The notes under the pieces were generated by a model, which searched no databases, was not told where the DNA came from, and was given only the letters and a program-made list of their open reading frames with translations. Positions 46,003 through 54,366 of a stretch of 64,000 nt of DNA are shown piece after piece. Location of the stretch: positions 23,946 through 87,945 of the forward strand of contig JAQAJJ010000009.1 in NCBI GenBank assembly GCA_028278675.1, read 5' to 3'. Source of the DNA: Candidatus Azophilus lithoversatilis. GTDB lineage: Bacteria; Pseudomonadota; Gammaproteobacteria; Pseudomonadales; Azotimanducaceae. The position numbers and the translations under genes were made by a program. Within the stretch, counting starts at the first letter, position 1; every line of letters begins with the position of its first letter.

Positions 46003-46269
46003 ATGGCGCGCGTAACGGTTGAGGATTGCTTGGATAACGTGGACAACCGCTTCGAGTTGGTGATGCTGGCCGTCCGGCGGGCGCGGCAGATGCGCCAGTT
46101 CGCCGCGGAACCGCTCGTGGAGGTGGAGAACGACAAGCCCACCGTGCTGGCGCTGCGGGAAATCGCCGAAGGGCTGATCTCCCACGAAGTGATCGACGCC
46201 CAGCAGGCCGTGCGGGAGGACGCCGAGATCGAAGCCGCCTTCGGACGGGAAGAGAACTTCGAGGACTGA
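46003..46269 (+). CDS. rpoZ: RNA polymerase omega subunit
   Basis: 88 residues from ATG 46003 with GGTGGAG upstream. [26 protein letters not shown] and [18 protein letters not shown] match omega, which helps assemble RNA polymerase and forms part of a ppGpp site. Usual neighbours gmk and spoT are absent on both sides. Confidence 0.92.
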   Translation: MARVTVEDCLDNVDNRFELVMLAVRRARQMRQFAAEPLVEVENDKPTVLALREIAEGLISHEVIDAQQAVREDAEIEAAFGREENFED

Positions 46270-46331
46270 GGATCGCCGGCCACCCAAGCTGGCGTTGCGG
46301 CGCCTGAGCCGATAAGGCTCCGAAGCCAACG

Positions 46332-47510
46332 ATGAACAGAACCCTACGCGGTTCAGTTGCGGTGGCCGGGGTCGGCGAGACCGACTACTTCAAGCGCGGC
46401 CAGTCGCCGGATCCCGAGTTCAAGCTGGCCCTCAAGGCCATCATCGCAGCCTGCGAAGACGCGGGCATTTCGCCTCGGGAGGTGGATGGCTTCGCCTCCT
46501 ACAGCAACGACCGCAGCGACCCCTCGCGCCTCGCCGCGGCCTTGGGCTGCAGGGAGCTTCGGTTCGCCAACATGCAGTGGGGCGGCGGTGGCGGCGGCGG
46601 TTCCGCCGCCGTCGGCAACGCCGCAGCCGCCATCGCAGGCGGGCTGGCCGACTGCGTGGTGGTGTTCCGGGCGCTGGCCCAAGGCCAGTTTGGCCGCTTT
46701 GGCCAAGGCCCCCGGCGCAAGGCAATATTCGGCGACGGCGCCCACACGGCGCCCTACGGGCTGATGTCGCCGGCGCAGATGTTCGCCATGAAGGTGCAGC
46801 GCTTCATGCGCCAGCACGGGGTGGGCCAGGCGGCGTTGCGGGCCATATCCCTGGCCGCCTACCATCATGCGCAGAACAACCCCCGGGCAGTGATGCACGG
46901 ACGGCCCCTCGACGAGGCCACCTACGACAACTCCCGCTGGATTGTCGAACCCTTCCATCTCTACGACTGCTGCCTGGAAAACGACGGCGCCGCCGCCATG
47001 GTGCTGGTGCCCGCCGAACGCGCCAAGGACTTCCCCCATGCGCCCGCCTATCTGCTCGGCGCCGCCATCGGCGCCCACTTCCGCGCCGGCGCACCAGTGC
47101 ACAACACGCCGGACTACGCCACCTCCACCTTCAAGACCCTCGCCCCGCGCCTCTACGAGATGGCCGGGGTGGCCCCCGGCGACGTCGATGTGCTGCAAAG
47201 CTACGAGAACTTCACCGGCGGGGTGCTGATGAGCCTCGTCGAGCACGGCTTCTGCCCGCCGGACGGCTGCAACGAGTACTTTGTCAAGGAGCGTTTCCTC
47301 GCCCCGGACGGCGACCTGCCGCTGAACACCAGCGGCGGCAACCTCGCCGAGTGCTACATGCACGGCCTGGGCCTCAACGTCGAGGCGGTGCGGCAAATCC
47401 GCGGGCAGTCCAGCAACCCGGTGCCGGGCGCCCAAGTCTCGATGGTGATCTCCGGCCCCATGGTCACGCCGGTGAGCTGCTGCATCTTCGGCGGCGAGGC
47501 GACCCTGTGA
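46332..47510 (+). CDS. thiolase-like protein, Ltp2/SCP-x type
   Basis: 392 residues of thiolase fold. GVGETDYFKRG at the N-terminus is typical of lipid-transfer-protein/SCP2 thiolases. Where true thiolases have the nucleophilic Cys (CSSG), this has GGGGGGSAAVGNA, with no Cys. A Tyr-containing SYENFTGG lies in the C-terminal half. In Ltp2, such proteins pair with a DUF35 partner as retro-aldolases in steroid side-chain breakdown. The DUF35 gene here overlaps by 4 bases, strong support for a complex. Confidence 0.82.
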   Translation: MNRTLRGSVAVAGVGETDYFKRGQSPDPEFKLALKAIIAACEDAGISPREVDGFASYSNDRSDPSRLAAALGCRELRFANMQWGGGGGGGSAAVGNAAAAIAGGLADCVVVFRALAQGQFGRFGQGPRRKAIFGDGAHTAPYGLMSPAQMFAMKVQRFMRQHGVGQAALRAISLAAYHHAQNNPRAVMHGRPLDEATYDNSRWIVEPFHLYDCCLENDGAAAMVLVPAERAKDFPHAPAYLLGAAIGAHFRAGAPVHNTPDYATSTFKTLAPRLYEMAGVAPGDVDVLQSYENFTGGVLMSLVEHGFCPPDGCNEYFVKERFLAPDGDLPLNTSGGNLAECYMHGLGLNVEAVRQIRGQSSNPVPGAQVSMVISGPMVTPVSCCIFGGEATL

Positions 47511-47950
47511 ACGCCCCCTACCTAGCCCCCGGACTGCCGCAGCCGGCACCTGCACCCGACGGCTTGGATGCGCCCTTTTGGGAGGGGCTGGCCAAGGGTG
47601 AACTGCGCCTGCAGCGCTGCCGCGCGTGCCGGGGATGGCAGTGGGGGCCAGAGTGGATCTGCCACCGGTGCCTCAGCTTTGACCTGGGCTTTGAGCCGGT
47701 GGCGCCGAAAGGACGCATCTACAGCTACGAACGGGTCTGGCATCCGGTGCATCCGGCGCTGAAGGACCAGGGCCCCTACCTCGTGGCGCTCGTCGAAATC
47801 CCCGGCGCAGGCGGTGTGCGGCTGGTGGGCAACCTGCTCGGCGACCCCCGTCAGACGGTGCCGTTAGGCGCTTCCGTCGAAGGTGTCTTTGAGCGCCACG
47901 ATGACCCGGATGCGTCGTTCACGCTGCTGCAGTGGCGGCTGTTGGATTGA
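47507..47950 (+). CDS. DUF35 OB-fold / zinc-ribbon acyl-CoA-associated protein
   Basis: 147 residues from GTG 47507, overlapping the thiolase stop. N-terminal helix FWEGLAKGELRLQRC, rubredoxin-like zinc ribbon Cys38-Cys41 and Cys52-Cys55, then an OB fold (GRIYSYERVWHP to LVGNLLG). DUF35 proteins deliver or stabilise acyl-CoA substrates for thiolase-like partners. Expected to form a complex with the preceding gene product. Confidence 0.87.
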   Translation: MNAPYLAPGLPQPAPAPDGLDAPFWEGLAKGELRLQRCRACRGWQWGPEWICHRCLSFDLGFEPVAPKGRIYSYERVWHPVHPALKDQGPYLVALVEIPGAGGVRLVGNLLGDPRQTVPLGASVEGVFERHDDPDASFTLLQWRLLD

Positions 47951-48167
47951 CCCCGGATCGAGGACGTCCTGCCCTCGCACCGAACCGCAGGATCCCATTC
48001 GAGGGCGGAACGCCCGGTTCGGGGTGCCCGCTTCGAAGCAATGCGCTTGGGCGTTTGGAGGTTCCTCGGTCCCGTTTTAGCGCCCTCGTCTTGAGTGGGG
48101 TAACATCGGCGAACGTTGGTGGTTTGCCGGCGTCCGAGGAAGTTTCAGCGTCACAGGGAGGTGTTCG

Positions 48168-49355
48168 ATGGACGAAACGGCAAATGCCTGGCGGCGGCAA
48201 TCGCCGGGCAACGCAGGGTGGCAGCGCTCCGCACGGCCGGGCGCAGCGAACAAGTTCTTCATGGTGTCGGCGGATTGCCACGCCAACGAACCCCGCGACT
48301 TTCTCGCCAAGCGCATCGAACCGAAGCTCGCCCACCGGCTGCCCCGAGTGGAGGTGGACGGGAAGGGCGAGCGCTGGCAGATCACCGAGGGCTACCGCCC
48401 CACCCGCATCCGCTTCAAACGGCCTCTCGAAGGCGAGGACGGGCGGCGCAACGCTTCCGGCGCCACCCCGGAGGAGCGGCTGCGGGACATGCAGGCCGAC
48501 GGCGTGGACGCCGAGGTCATCTTTCCCAACAAGGGGCTCGCGATGTGGGCGACGCCGGACCCCCAATTCGCCATGGCCTGCTGCCGCTGCTGGAACGACT
48601 GGGCCTGGGAGACCTTCGGCCCTCACAACGACCGGATGTCGCCCATGGCCTGCCTTGCCACCGGCGACCTCGACGGCTCGATTGCGGAAGTGCAGCGCGC
48701 GGCCAAGCTTGGCTTTCGCGGGCTGACGCTGCCGAGCAAGCCGATCTTCGGCCCCCACGACGCCGAGCAGCCGAACTACAACCTGCCGATGTTCGATCCG
48801 CTGTGGGCGGCCATCCAGGACGCCGACCTGCCGATGACCTTCCACGTCTCCACGGGGCGCGACCCGAGGGCCGCCAAGGGCAATGGCGGCGCGGTGATCA
48901 ACTACGTCTCGCACTCCCTGGCGCCGACCATCGAGCCGTTGGCCAACCTCTGCGCCTCCGGCGTCTTCGAACGCTTCCCGAAGCTGCGCTTCGCCACCAT
49001 TGAGGCGGGCATTGGCTGGGTGGCCTGGGCGTTGACGGCGATGGACGAGGCGTACAAGAAGCACCACATGTGGGTGCAGCCGAAACTCGGCGGCCTGCCC
49101 TCAGACTACTTCCGCGCCCATGGCATGGCCAGCTTTCAGGAGGATGAGCCGGGCCTGCGCGACGCCCAGGCCCACGATCTGGCGGGCAATTTCATGTGGG
49201 CCAACGACTACCCCCACCACGAAGGCACCTGGCCCCATTCAGCCGCCGCCATCGAGCGCACCATGGGCTTTCTCACGGAGGACGAACGGGCGCAGATCCT
49301 CGGCCTCAACGCCGCCCGCTTCTTCGGCTTCGACGTGCCGGAAGGCATGGCTTAG
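48168..49355 (+). CDS. amidohydrolase-2 family metal-dependent hydrolase or decarboxylase
   Basis: 395 residues, TIM-barrel amidohydrolase (PF04909 type). SADCHANEP gives the N-terminal DxH-like metal site; FHVSTGRDP and TIEAGIGW supply His and Glu; MWANDYPHHEGTWP near residue 350 is the conserved C-terminal Asp region. Relatives include decarboxylases and hydrolases of aromatic or cyclic acids. The 217-base leader between DUF35 and this gene has hairpins but no gene. Probably part of the same catabolic cluster. Confidence 0.78.
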   Translation: MDETANAWRRQSPGNAGWQRSARPGAANKFFMVSADCHANEPRDFLAKRIEPKLAHRLPRVEVDGKGERWQITEGYRPTRIRFKRPLEGEDGRRNASGATPEERLRDMQADGVDAEVIFPNKGLAMWATPDPQFAMACCRCWNDWAWETFGPHNDRMSPMACLATGDLDGSIAEVQRAAKLGFRGLTLPSKPIFGPHDAEQPNYNLPMFDPLWAAIQDADLPMTFHVSTGRDPRAAKGNGGAVINYVSHSLAPTIEPLANLCASGVFERFPKLRFATIEAGIGWVAWALTAMDEAYKKHHMWVQPKLGGLPSDYFRAHGMASFQEDEPGLRDAQAHDLAGNFMWANDYPHHEGTWPHSAAAIERTMGFLTEDERAQILGLNAARFFGFDVPEGMA

Positions 49356-49422
49356 TCCACTGCCTGCGCCGGTGGGCAATTCGGAATCGAGGGCAAGATG
49401 CCCTTATCGGTCCGGGCTTCGT

Positions 49423-51144
49423 TCAAGGGCATTTCCCGAATCCGGGGGAAGGCGATGCGGTCTGCCGCCGCCAGCCCGTCCAGCCCGGGCCCCGCACCAC
49501 CCGGCCCGGCAGGGCGCCGGTGTGCTCGCCGTCGGCCAGCACCGGCTCACCGTTGACGAACACGTGAACCATGCCGGTGGCGTACTGGTGGGGCTTGGCA
49601 AAGGTGGCGTGGTCCTGAATTCGGTCCGGGTCGAACACCACCACGTCGGCGTAATGCCCAGGCTTGAGCTCGCCGCGCCCGCGCAGCCGCAGGTTGGTGG
49701 CGGGCAGCTTGGTGAGCTTATGAATCGCGGCCTGCATTGAAAGCGCTTGTTCGTCTCGAACGTACTTGCCCAGCACGCGGGCGAAGTTGCCGTAGGCCCG
49801 GGGGTGGGTGCTGCTGTTGAGAAACACGCCCGCCGCGGCCATGGACCGGGCATCGGAGCCGAAGCTCACCCACGGCAGGGCAATGCCCTTGGCGACGTTC
49901 TCCTCGGACATCAGGAAGTAGATGGCCTGCACACGGCTGCCGTCCTCCACCACCAAGTCCATGGCCGTCTCAAACGGGTTCGTGCCCCGCTGTTCGGCAA
50001 CCTCCGCGAGGCTCCGGCCAGTGTGGATGCGCAGTTCCGGGTTGCGAAAGCCCACCAGCAGCACCCCTTCGGCGCCGGCAGCGAGCAGCAGGTTCTCCCA
50101 AGAGTCCGTTGGCGTGGCCATTTCCCTGGCCACCTTGGCGCGGATTTGCGGATCCCGCAGCCGCGCCGCCCAAGCCTCGTAGCCACCCTCCTGCACCCAA
50201 GGCGGCATGGCGGCATCGAGGCCGGTGGAGCCCGCCGGGTAAGCGTACATGTTGGCAGTGATGCGCAACCCCCGGGCGCGGGCGGCCTCGATGCGGGCCA
50301 CCGCGGCGTCGAACTTCGGCCAGTTCGGCGCCCCGCTGGCCTTCAGGTGGTAGATCTCCGCCGGCGCGCCGCTGGCCTCGGCAATGGCGACGAGTTCATC
50401 GATCGACTCCAGCAGCCGATTGCCTTCACTGCGCAGGTGGGAGGCGTACATGCCGCCGTGTTCGGCGGCCACCCGCATCAGGGCGCTCAGCTCACCGGTT
50501 TGGGCGTAAAAGGCCGGCGCGTAGATCAGCGATGAGCCGACGCCGAGGGCGCCTTCGGCCATCGCGGCGCGGACCAACCCCTGCATGCGGGCAAGTTCCT
50601 CGGCGCTGGGCGCCCGGTCGGCGTAGCCGAGCTCGTGAACCCGCACCGTGGTCGCGCCGACGAACGAGGCCACGTTCGGGGAGACCCCCTTGCGCTCGAG
50701 ATGTTCCAAGTATTCACCCAACGAGGTCCAAGCGATGTCAAACTTGGCTTCGTCCTGCCGAGCGCGCATCTCGGCCTTCATCGATTCGTTGAGCGGCCCC
50801 ATGGAGCGGCCCTCGCCAAACACTTCCAAGGTGACGCCCTGGCGAATGTCGCTCTCGCTGCGGCCATCGATAATGAGGGATTGCATCGCCCAACTGAGCA
50901 TGTTGATGAAGCCCGGGGCCACGGCGAGGCCGCGGGCATCGACGACGCGCCGAGCGCGAGCCGGATCGATGCGCCCGATCAGGGCGATGCGGTCACCCGC
51001 AATCGCCAAGTCCGCCACATAGGGCGCTGCCCCGTTGCCGTCGTAGATAAGGCCCGATTGAATCACCCAATCGAAGGGGACATCGGCACCGGCCACCTCG
51101 CCGTGGAGCGACAAACCAACGAGAAACAGCACCGCCCTGCGCAT
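49423..51144 (-). CDS. exported D-aminoacylase-like amidohydrolase lacking the HxH motif
   Basis: 573 residues from ATG 51144, three bases after GGAGGA. Signal peptide (MRRAVLFLVGLSLHGEVAGA). The fold is that of N-acyl-D-amino-acid deacylases: ARGLAVAPGFINM, ASHLRSEG, EIYHLKASG, SFGSDARS, and the C-terminal LRGRGELKPGHYADVVVFD. Where the family has H-x-H after PGFID, this reads PGFINMLSWAMQSL, so two metal ligands are absent. Conserved EVFGEG follows. It may use an altered metal site or a different reaction. Confidence 0.75.
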   Translation of the reverse strand: MRRAVLFLVGLSLHGEVAGADVPFDWVIQSGLIYDGNGAAPYVADLAIAGDRIALIGRIDPARARRVVDARGLAVAPGFINMLSWAMQSLIIDGRSESDIRQGVTLEVFGEGRSMGPLNESMKAEMRARQDEAKFDIAWTSLGEYLEHLERKGVSPNVASFVGATTVRVHELGYADRAPSAEELARMQGLVRAAMAEGALGVGSSLIYAPAFYAQTGELSALMRVAAEHGGMYASHLRSEGNRLLESIDELVAIAEASGAPAEIYHLKASGAPNWPKFDAAVARIEAARARGLRITANMYAYPAGSTGLDAAMPPWVQEGGYEAWAARLRDPQIRAKVAREMATPTDSWENLLLAAGAEGVLLVGFRNPELRIHTGRSLAEVAEQRGTNPFETAMDLVVEDGSRVQAIYFLMSEENVAKGIALPWVSFGSDARSMAAAGVFLNSSTHPRAYGNFARVLGKYVRDEQALSMQAAIHKLTKLPATNLRLRGRGELKPGHYADVVVFDPDRIQDHATFAKPHQYATGMVHVFVNGEPVLADGEHTGALPGRVVRGPGWTGWRRQTASPSPGFGKCP

Positions 51145-51291
51145 GGCTCCTCCTGCGAGGGGCGTGCCCCTCGCGCTCCCCAAGCTGAAAGGCTCATCCT
51201 TCTTGAGATCGGGGAAGACTGGGAAAACAACTGACTATCCGGCAATTGTAGGTTAACTTGCGCGGCCATTGCCTACCGGAGGGACGCTGCA

Positions 51292-52416
51292 TTGGACATT
51301 CACGGAACCTGCAAACCGCAGTTTGAGGCCGTCAGGGCCGCTTTCGAGGAGAACTTCGAGCAGCGCGGCGATGTGGGAGCCAGCGTCGCGGTCAGCGTCG
51401 AAGGCGAACCGGTGGTCGATCTCTGGGCGGGCTACCGGGACCGGGCGCGCACCCTGCCTTGGGAGCGGGACACCATCGTCAACGTCTATTCCACCACCAA
51501 GACCATGGCCGCATTGACGGCCCTGCTGCTGGCCGACCGCGGCGAGCTCGACCTCTATGCGCCGGTGAAGCGCTATTGGCCGGAGTTCGCGCAAAACGGC
51601 AAGGACAAGGTGGAGGTGCGGCACTTCCTGAGCCACTCGGCGGGGCTTTCCGGGATGGACGAACCGATGTCCGAGCACGACGTCTATGACTGGGAGAAGA
51701 TGGTCAACGCCCTGGCCCGGCAAGCCCCCTGGTGGGAGCCCGGCACGGCGAGCGGCTACCACGCCCTGACCCAAGGCCACCTCATCGGCGAGGTCGTGCG
51801 CCGGGTGACCGGCTTAAGCCTCGGCCAGTTCTTTCGCCGGGAGTTGGCCGAGCCGTTGGGCGCCGACTTCCACATCGGCACCGGGCCGGAACACGACCAC
51901 CGCATCGGCGAGCTGATCCCGCCGGCCACAGCGCCCGCCGCAGGGTCGAAGCCGGACAGCATCGCCGCCCGAACCTTCGCCAATCCGTTCATTTCGGCGC
52001 GGGCCGCATCCACCCGAGCCTGGCGAGCGGCCGAGATTCCCGCCGCCAACGGCCACGGCAACGCCCGTTCCGTGATGGCGGTGCAGACCCTGGCCGCGAA
52101 TCTCGGCGTCGCCTCCGGCAAGCGGCTCATGTCCGAGGCCGGCTGCCGCGCCATCTTCGACAAGCAGACTTTCAGCAAGGACTTGGTGCTGGGCGTGCCC
52201 ATCAAGTTCGGCATGGGCTACGGCATCACCACCGAGGCGATGCCCATGGGGCCGAACCCGAACATCGCCTACTGGGGCGGCTGGGGCGGCTCCACCGCGG
52301 TGATCGACCTGGACGCCCGAATGTGCGTCTCCTACGTCATGAACCGCATGGAAGGCAATCTGATGGGTGACCTGCGCGGCTTCAAGCTGCTGCTGGCGGC
52401 GCACCGCTCGCTTTAG
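51292..52416 (+). CDS. serine hydrolase, class C beta-lactamase / EstB-like
   Basis: 374 residues from TTG 51292, with CGGAGGG upstream and no nearby ATG. The catalytic Ser67-x-x-Lys70 is in VYSTTKTMA. The second motif is YHALTQGH, in the place of Y-x-N/S. The third is GWGGS. No signal peptide, so probably a cytosolic esterase or lactone/amide hydrolase and not a secreted beta-lactamase. Sits between a divergent amidohydrolase and a palindromic element that starts right after its stop codon. Confidence 0.8.
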   Translation: MDIHGTCKPQFEAVRAAFEENFEQRGDVGASVAVSVEGEPVVDLWAGYRDRARTLPWERDTIVNVYSTTKTMAALTALLLADRGELDLYAPVKRYWPEFAQNGKDKVEVRHFLSHSAGLSGMDEPMSEHDVYDWEKMVNALARQAPWWEPGTASGYHALTQGHLIGEVVRRVTGLSLGQFFRRELAEPLGADFHIGTGPEHDHRIGELIPPATAPAAGSKPDSIAARTFANPFISARAASTRAWRAAEIPAANGHGNARSVMAVQTLAANLGVASGKRLMSEAGCRAIFDKQTFSKDLVLGVPIKFGMGYGITTEAMPMGPNPNIAYWGGWGGSTAVIDLDARMCVSYVMNRMEGNLMGDLRGFKLLLAAHRSL

Positions 52417-52584
52417 GGAACCTCTGATCAAGTCCCGTTCGCTCAGCGCTTCACAGGTTGCGAATGGGAGCGATGTCCCAGCGGATTGGCATTGACCCCC
52501 ATCGTGATCGGCTGGCCGATGGCGGCCTTGCGCCATCACGCGCACCAGGCTCCTCTGAGCTTTCGGGACTTGATCAGAGGCTCC
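52417..52584. repeat. inverted-repeat element with GGAxCCTCTGATCAAG ends
   Basis: The left end GGAACCTCTGATCAAGTCCC begins at the base after the hydrolase TAG; the right end is its inverse with one mismatch over 21 bases (CGGGACTTGATCAGAGGCTC). Pairing continues inward (GCTCAG). About 168 bp, no coding frame. The GGAGCCTCTG core resembles the right end of the AGGAGCCT family. Confidence 0.75.
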
Positions 52585-52611
52585 TTAGGGCAACGAGCCG
52601 TCCCATTTCCG

Positions 52612-53565
52612 TCACATCACGTCAAGCCCCGCCAAGCGTTGGCGCACGGCCAGAACGGCGCCGGCCATGCCGAGGGCCGATCCAAGGCCGACCAGGGTGA
52701 CCACAAAGGCGGCGTCAAAGCCGCCAAGAACCAGGGTTTGGTCGAAACTGCCGAGCAGGTCGAGCAGCGGCACTTCCAGGACGATGAGCCCCAAGCTCAC
52801 CAGCATGGTGGCCACCAAGCCACCGCCCGCGCCATAGAGTGCGCCGAAGTAGAGGAACGGCCGCCGCAGTTGCGCATCGCTGGCGCCGACCAGCTTCATC
52901 ACCTTGAGTTCATCGAGCTGCGAATCGATGGCGAAGCGCACGGTGGTCGCCGTCACCAAGGCGGCACCGACGCCGAACAGGACGCCGAACACCAAGCCGA
53001 GAGCGTTGGCGAGCCGGGAGATGGCGTTGATGCGCTCCAACCAAGTGCGTTCGACCACCACGTCCGCCACCCCATCCGCTTCTCGCATCAATGCCGCCAC
53101 TGCTTCCAAGGCATCGGCGTGGGCATCGGCCACGAAGGTCACGCGCAGGGAGGCAGGCAAGGGATTGCGCGTGAGCCCCGCAAGCGCGTCGCCGAAGCCG
53201 GTGTAGGCGGTGAATTCCTGCAGGGCCTCATCCTGGCTGGTCAGCGCCACCGCCTCCACTTCCGCGCGCCGCCCAAGCTGTGCAGCCAGTTCGGCCGTGT
53301 TGAGCGCCCCAAGTTCCATGTAAACGGAAACACTGGCACGGCCGCCACCCCAATCGACCGCCAGCCGGGACAGGTTGGTCTGCACCAGCATGAGGCTGGC
53401 CGGCAGGGCCAAGGCGATGCCCACCAGCAGCCAGACCAGCAAGCTGGTGCCAGTGTGCGTCGATACGAAGAAAAAAACCTCCCGGGCCACCCGCCAATGC
53501 CCGCGCCACCGACCCCATGGATGGGATATGCGGGGCCATGGCCCCTGTTTGCGGCTATCCCGCAT
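52612..53565 (-). CDS. ftsX: cell division ABC-transporter permease FtsX
   Basis: 317 residues with four membrane helices: one near 43-63 and three in the C-terminal half. The periplasmic domain lies between helices 1 and 2. Near the end of the third quarter is the FtsX segment QLDELKVMKLVGASD. With FtsE it controls septal peptidoglycan hydrolases. An N-terminal cytoplasmic stretch (HWRVAREVFFFVSTH) is standard for gammaproteobacteria. It follows ftsE by 32 bases. Confidence 0.94.
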   Translation of the reverse strand: MRDSRKQGPWPRISHPWGRWRGHWRVAREVFFFVSTHTGTSLLVWLLVGIALALPASLMLVQTNLSRLAVDWGGGRASVSVYMELGALNTAELAAQLGRRAEVEAVALTSQDEALQEFTAYTGFGDALAGLTRNPLPASLRVTFVADAHADALEAVAALMREADGVADVVVERTWLERINAISRLANALGLVFGVLFGVGAALVTATTVRFAIDSQLDELKVMKLVGASDAQLRRPFLYFGALYGAGGGLVATMLVSLGLIVLEVPLLDLLGSFDQTLVLGGFDAAFVVTLVGLGSALGMAGAVLAVRQRLAGLDVM

Positions 53566-53597
53566 GGCTCACTCCGCTGGTCGGACAGGACACTAGG

Positions 53598-54257
53598 TCA
53601 CCCAACCCGCGAGCCGTGGGACAGCTCCACCACGGGGTTGTCCAAGCTCTCGATAAGGGCGCGGTCGTGGCTGGCAACGATGACCGTGGCGCCCACTTCG
53701 TTGAAGCCTTGGAAGAGGGCCATGATGTCCTCGGAGAGTTCCGGGTCCAGATTGCCCGTCGGCTCGTCGGCAAGGAGAATCTTCGGGCGGCTGACCACTG
53801 CCCGGGCGATGCCCACCCGCTGCTGCTCCCCGGTGGATAGCTGCATGGGCAGCAGCGATTCCCGCTCCAGCAGCCCCACCCGGTTGAGGGCGGCGCTCAC
53901 CCGCCGCCTCACTTCCCGCTCCCGCATGTGCGACACCCGCAAAGGCAGGGCCACATTGTCGAAGACGCTGCGGGCGGCCAGCAACTTGTGGTCCTGGAAC
54001 ACCGCGCCCAAGTTCTGCCGATAGTGCGGCAGGCGTCGGGCGCTGAGGCGGCTCACGTTGACGCCATTGACCAAAATCTGACCGTGAGTCGGATTGTCGA
54101 GGCAGAGCAGGAGCTTTAGGCAGGTCGTCTTGCCAGCTCCGGAATGGCCCGTGAGGAAGGTCATGGAGCCTTCCTCAAAGACGAGGGATAAGTCCTGCAG
54201 CGCTTCAAAACCGTTCGGATAGCGCTTGTACACGTTGAGAAACTCGATTCGGCCCAT
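53598..54257 (-). CDS. ftsE: cell division ATP-binding protein FtsE
   Basis: 219-residue ABC ATPase. Walker A GHSGAGKTT, Q-loop AVFQDHKLLA, signature LSTGEQQRVGIARA (LSTGE in place of LSGGE), Walker B ILLADEPTGNLD and switch His in ASHD. Opens MGRIEFLNVYKRYPNG as usual. Works with FtsX at the divisome. Separated from ftsY by an unusual repeat-bearing gap of about 110 bases. Confidence 0.95.
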   Translation of the reverse strand: MGRIEFLNVYKRYPNGFEALQDLSLVFEEGSMTFLTGHSGAGKTTCLKLLLCLDNPTHGQILVNGVNVSRLSARRLPHYRQNLGAVFQDHKLLAARSVFDNVALPLRVSHMREREVRRRVSAALNRVGLLERESLLPMQLSTGEQQRVGIARAVVSRPKILLADEPTGNLDPELSEDIMALFQGFNEVGATVIVASHDRALIESLDNPVVELSHGSRVG

Positions 54258-54269
54258 CGCGGCAGAACC

Positions 54270-54362
54270 CTAGTCCACCGCCAGCAGCGCATCGGCGCAC
54301 CGCTGCGCGGTGCGTTCAAGTTGCTCGCGCAACTTGGCGACGCCATCGAAAATGCCAGTCAC
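54270..54362 (-). other. ftsY-ftsE spacer: two perfect hairpins, duplicated ftsY 3' end, 30-codon frame
   Basis: Two adjacent 8-bp perfect stems occur: CGCACCGC/GCGGTGCG (54296-54314) and CAAGTTGC/GCAACTTG (54317-54336). A 20-base sequence from the last ftsY codons (54371-54390) recurs exactly at 54274-54293. A GTG at 54362 opens 30 codons (VTGIFDGVAKLREQLERTAQ...) ending in the same DALLAVD as FtsY. It may be a structured mRNA element, a relic of duplication, or a tiny gene. Confidence 0.45.
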
Positions 54363-54366
54363 TTCC

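Noticed and set aside
46353..47555. 400-codon frame antisense to the thiolase-like gene
   Set aside because: Mirror of codon bias; overlaps two well-supported genes.
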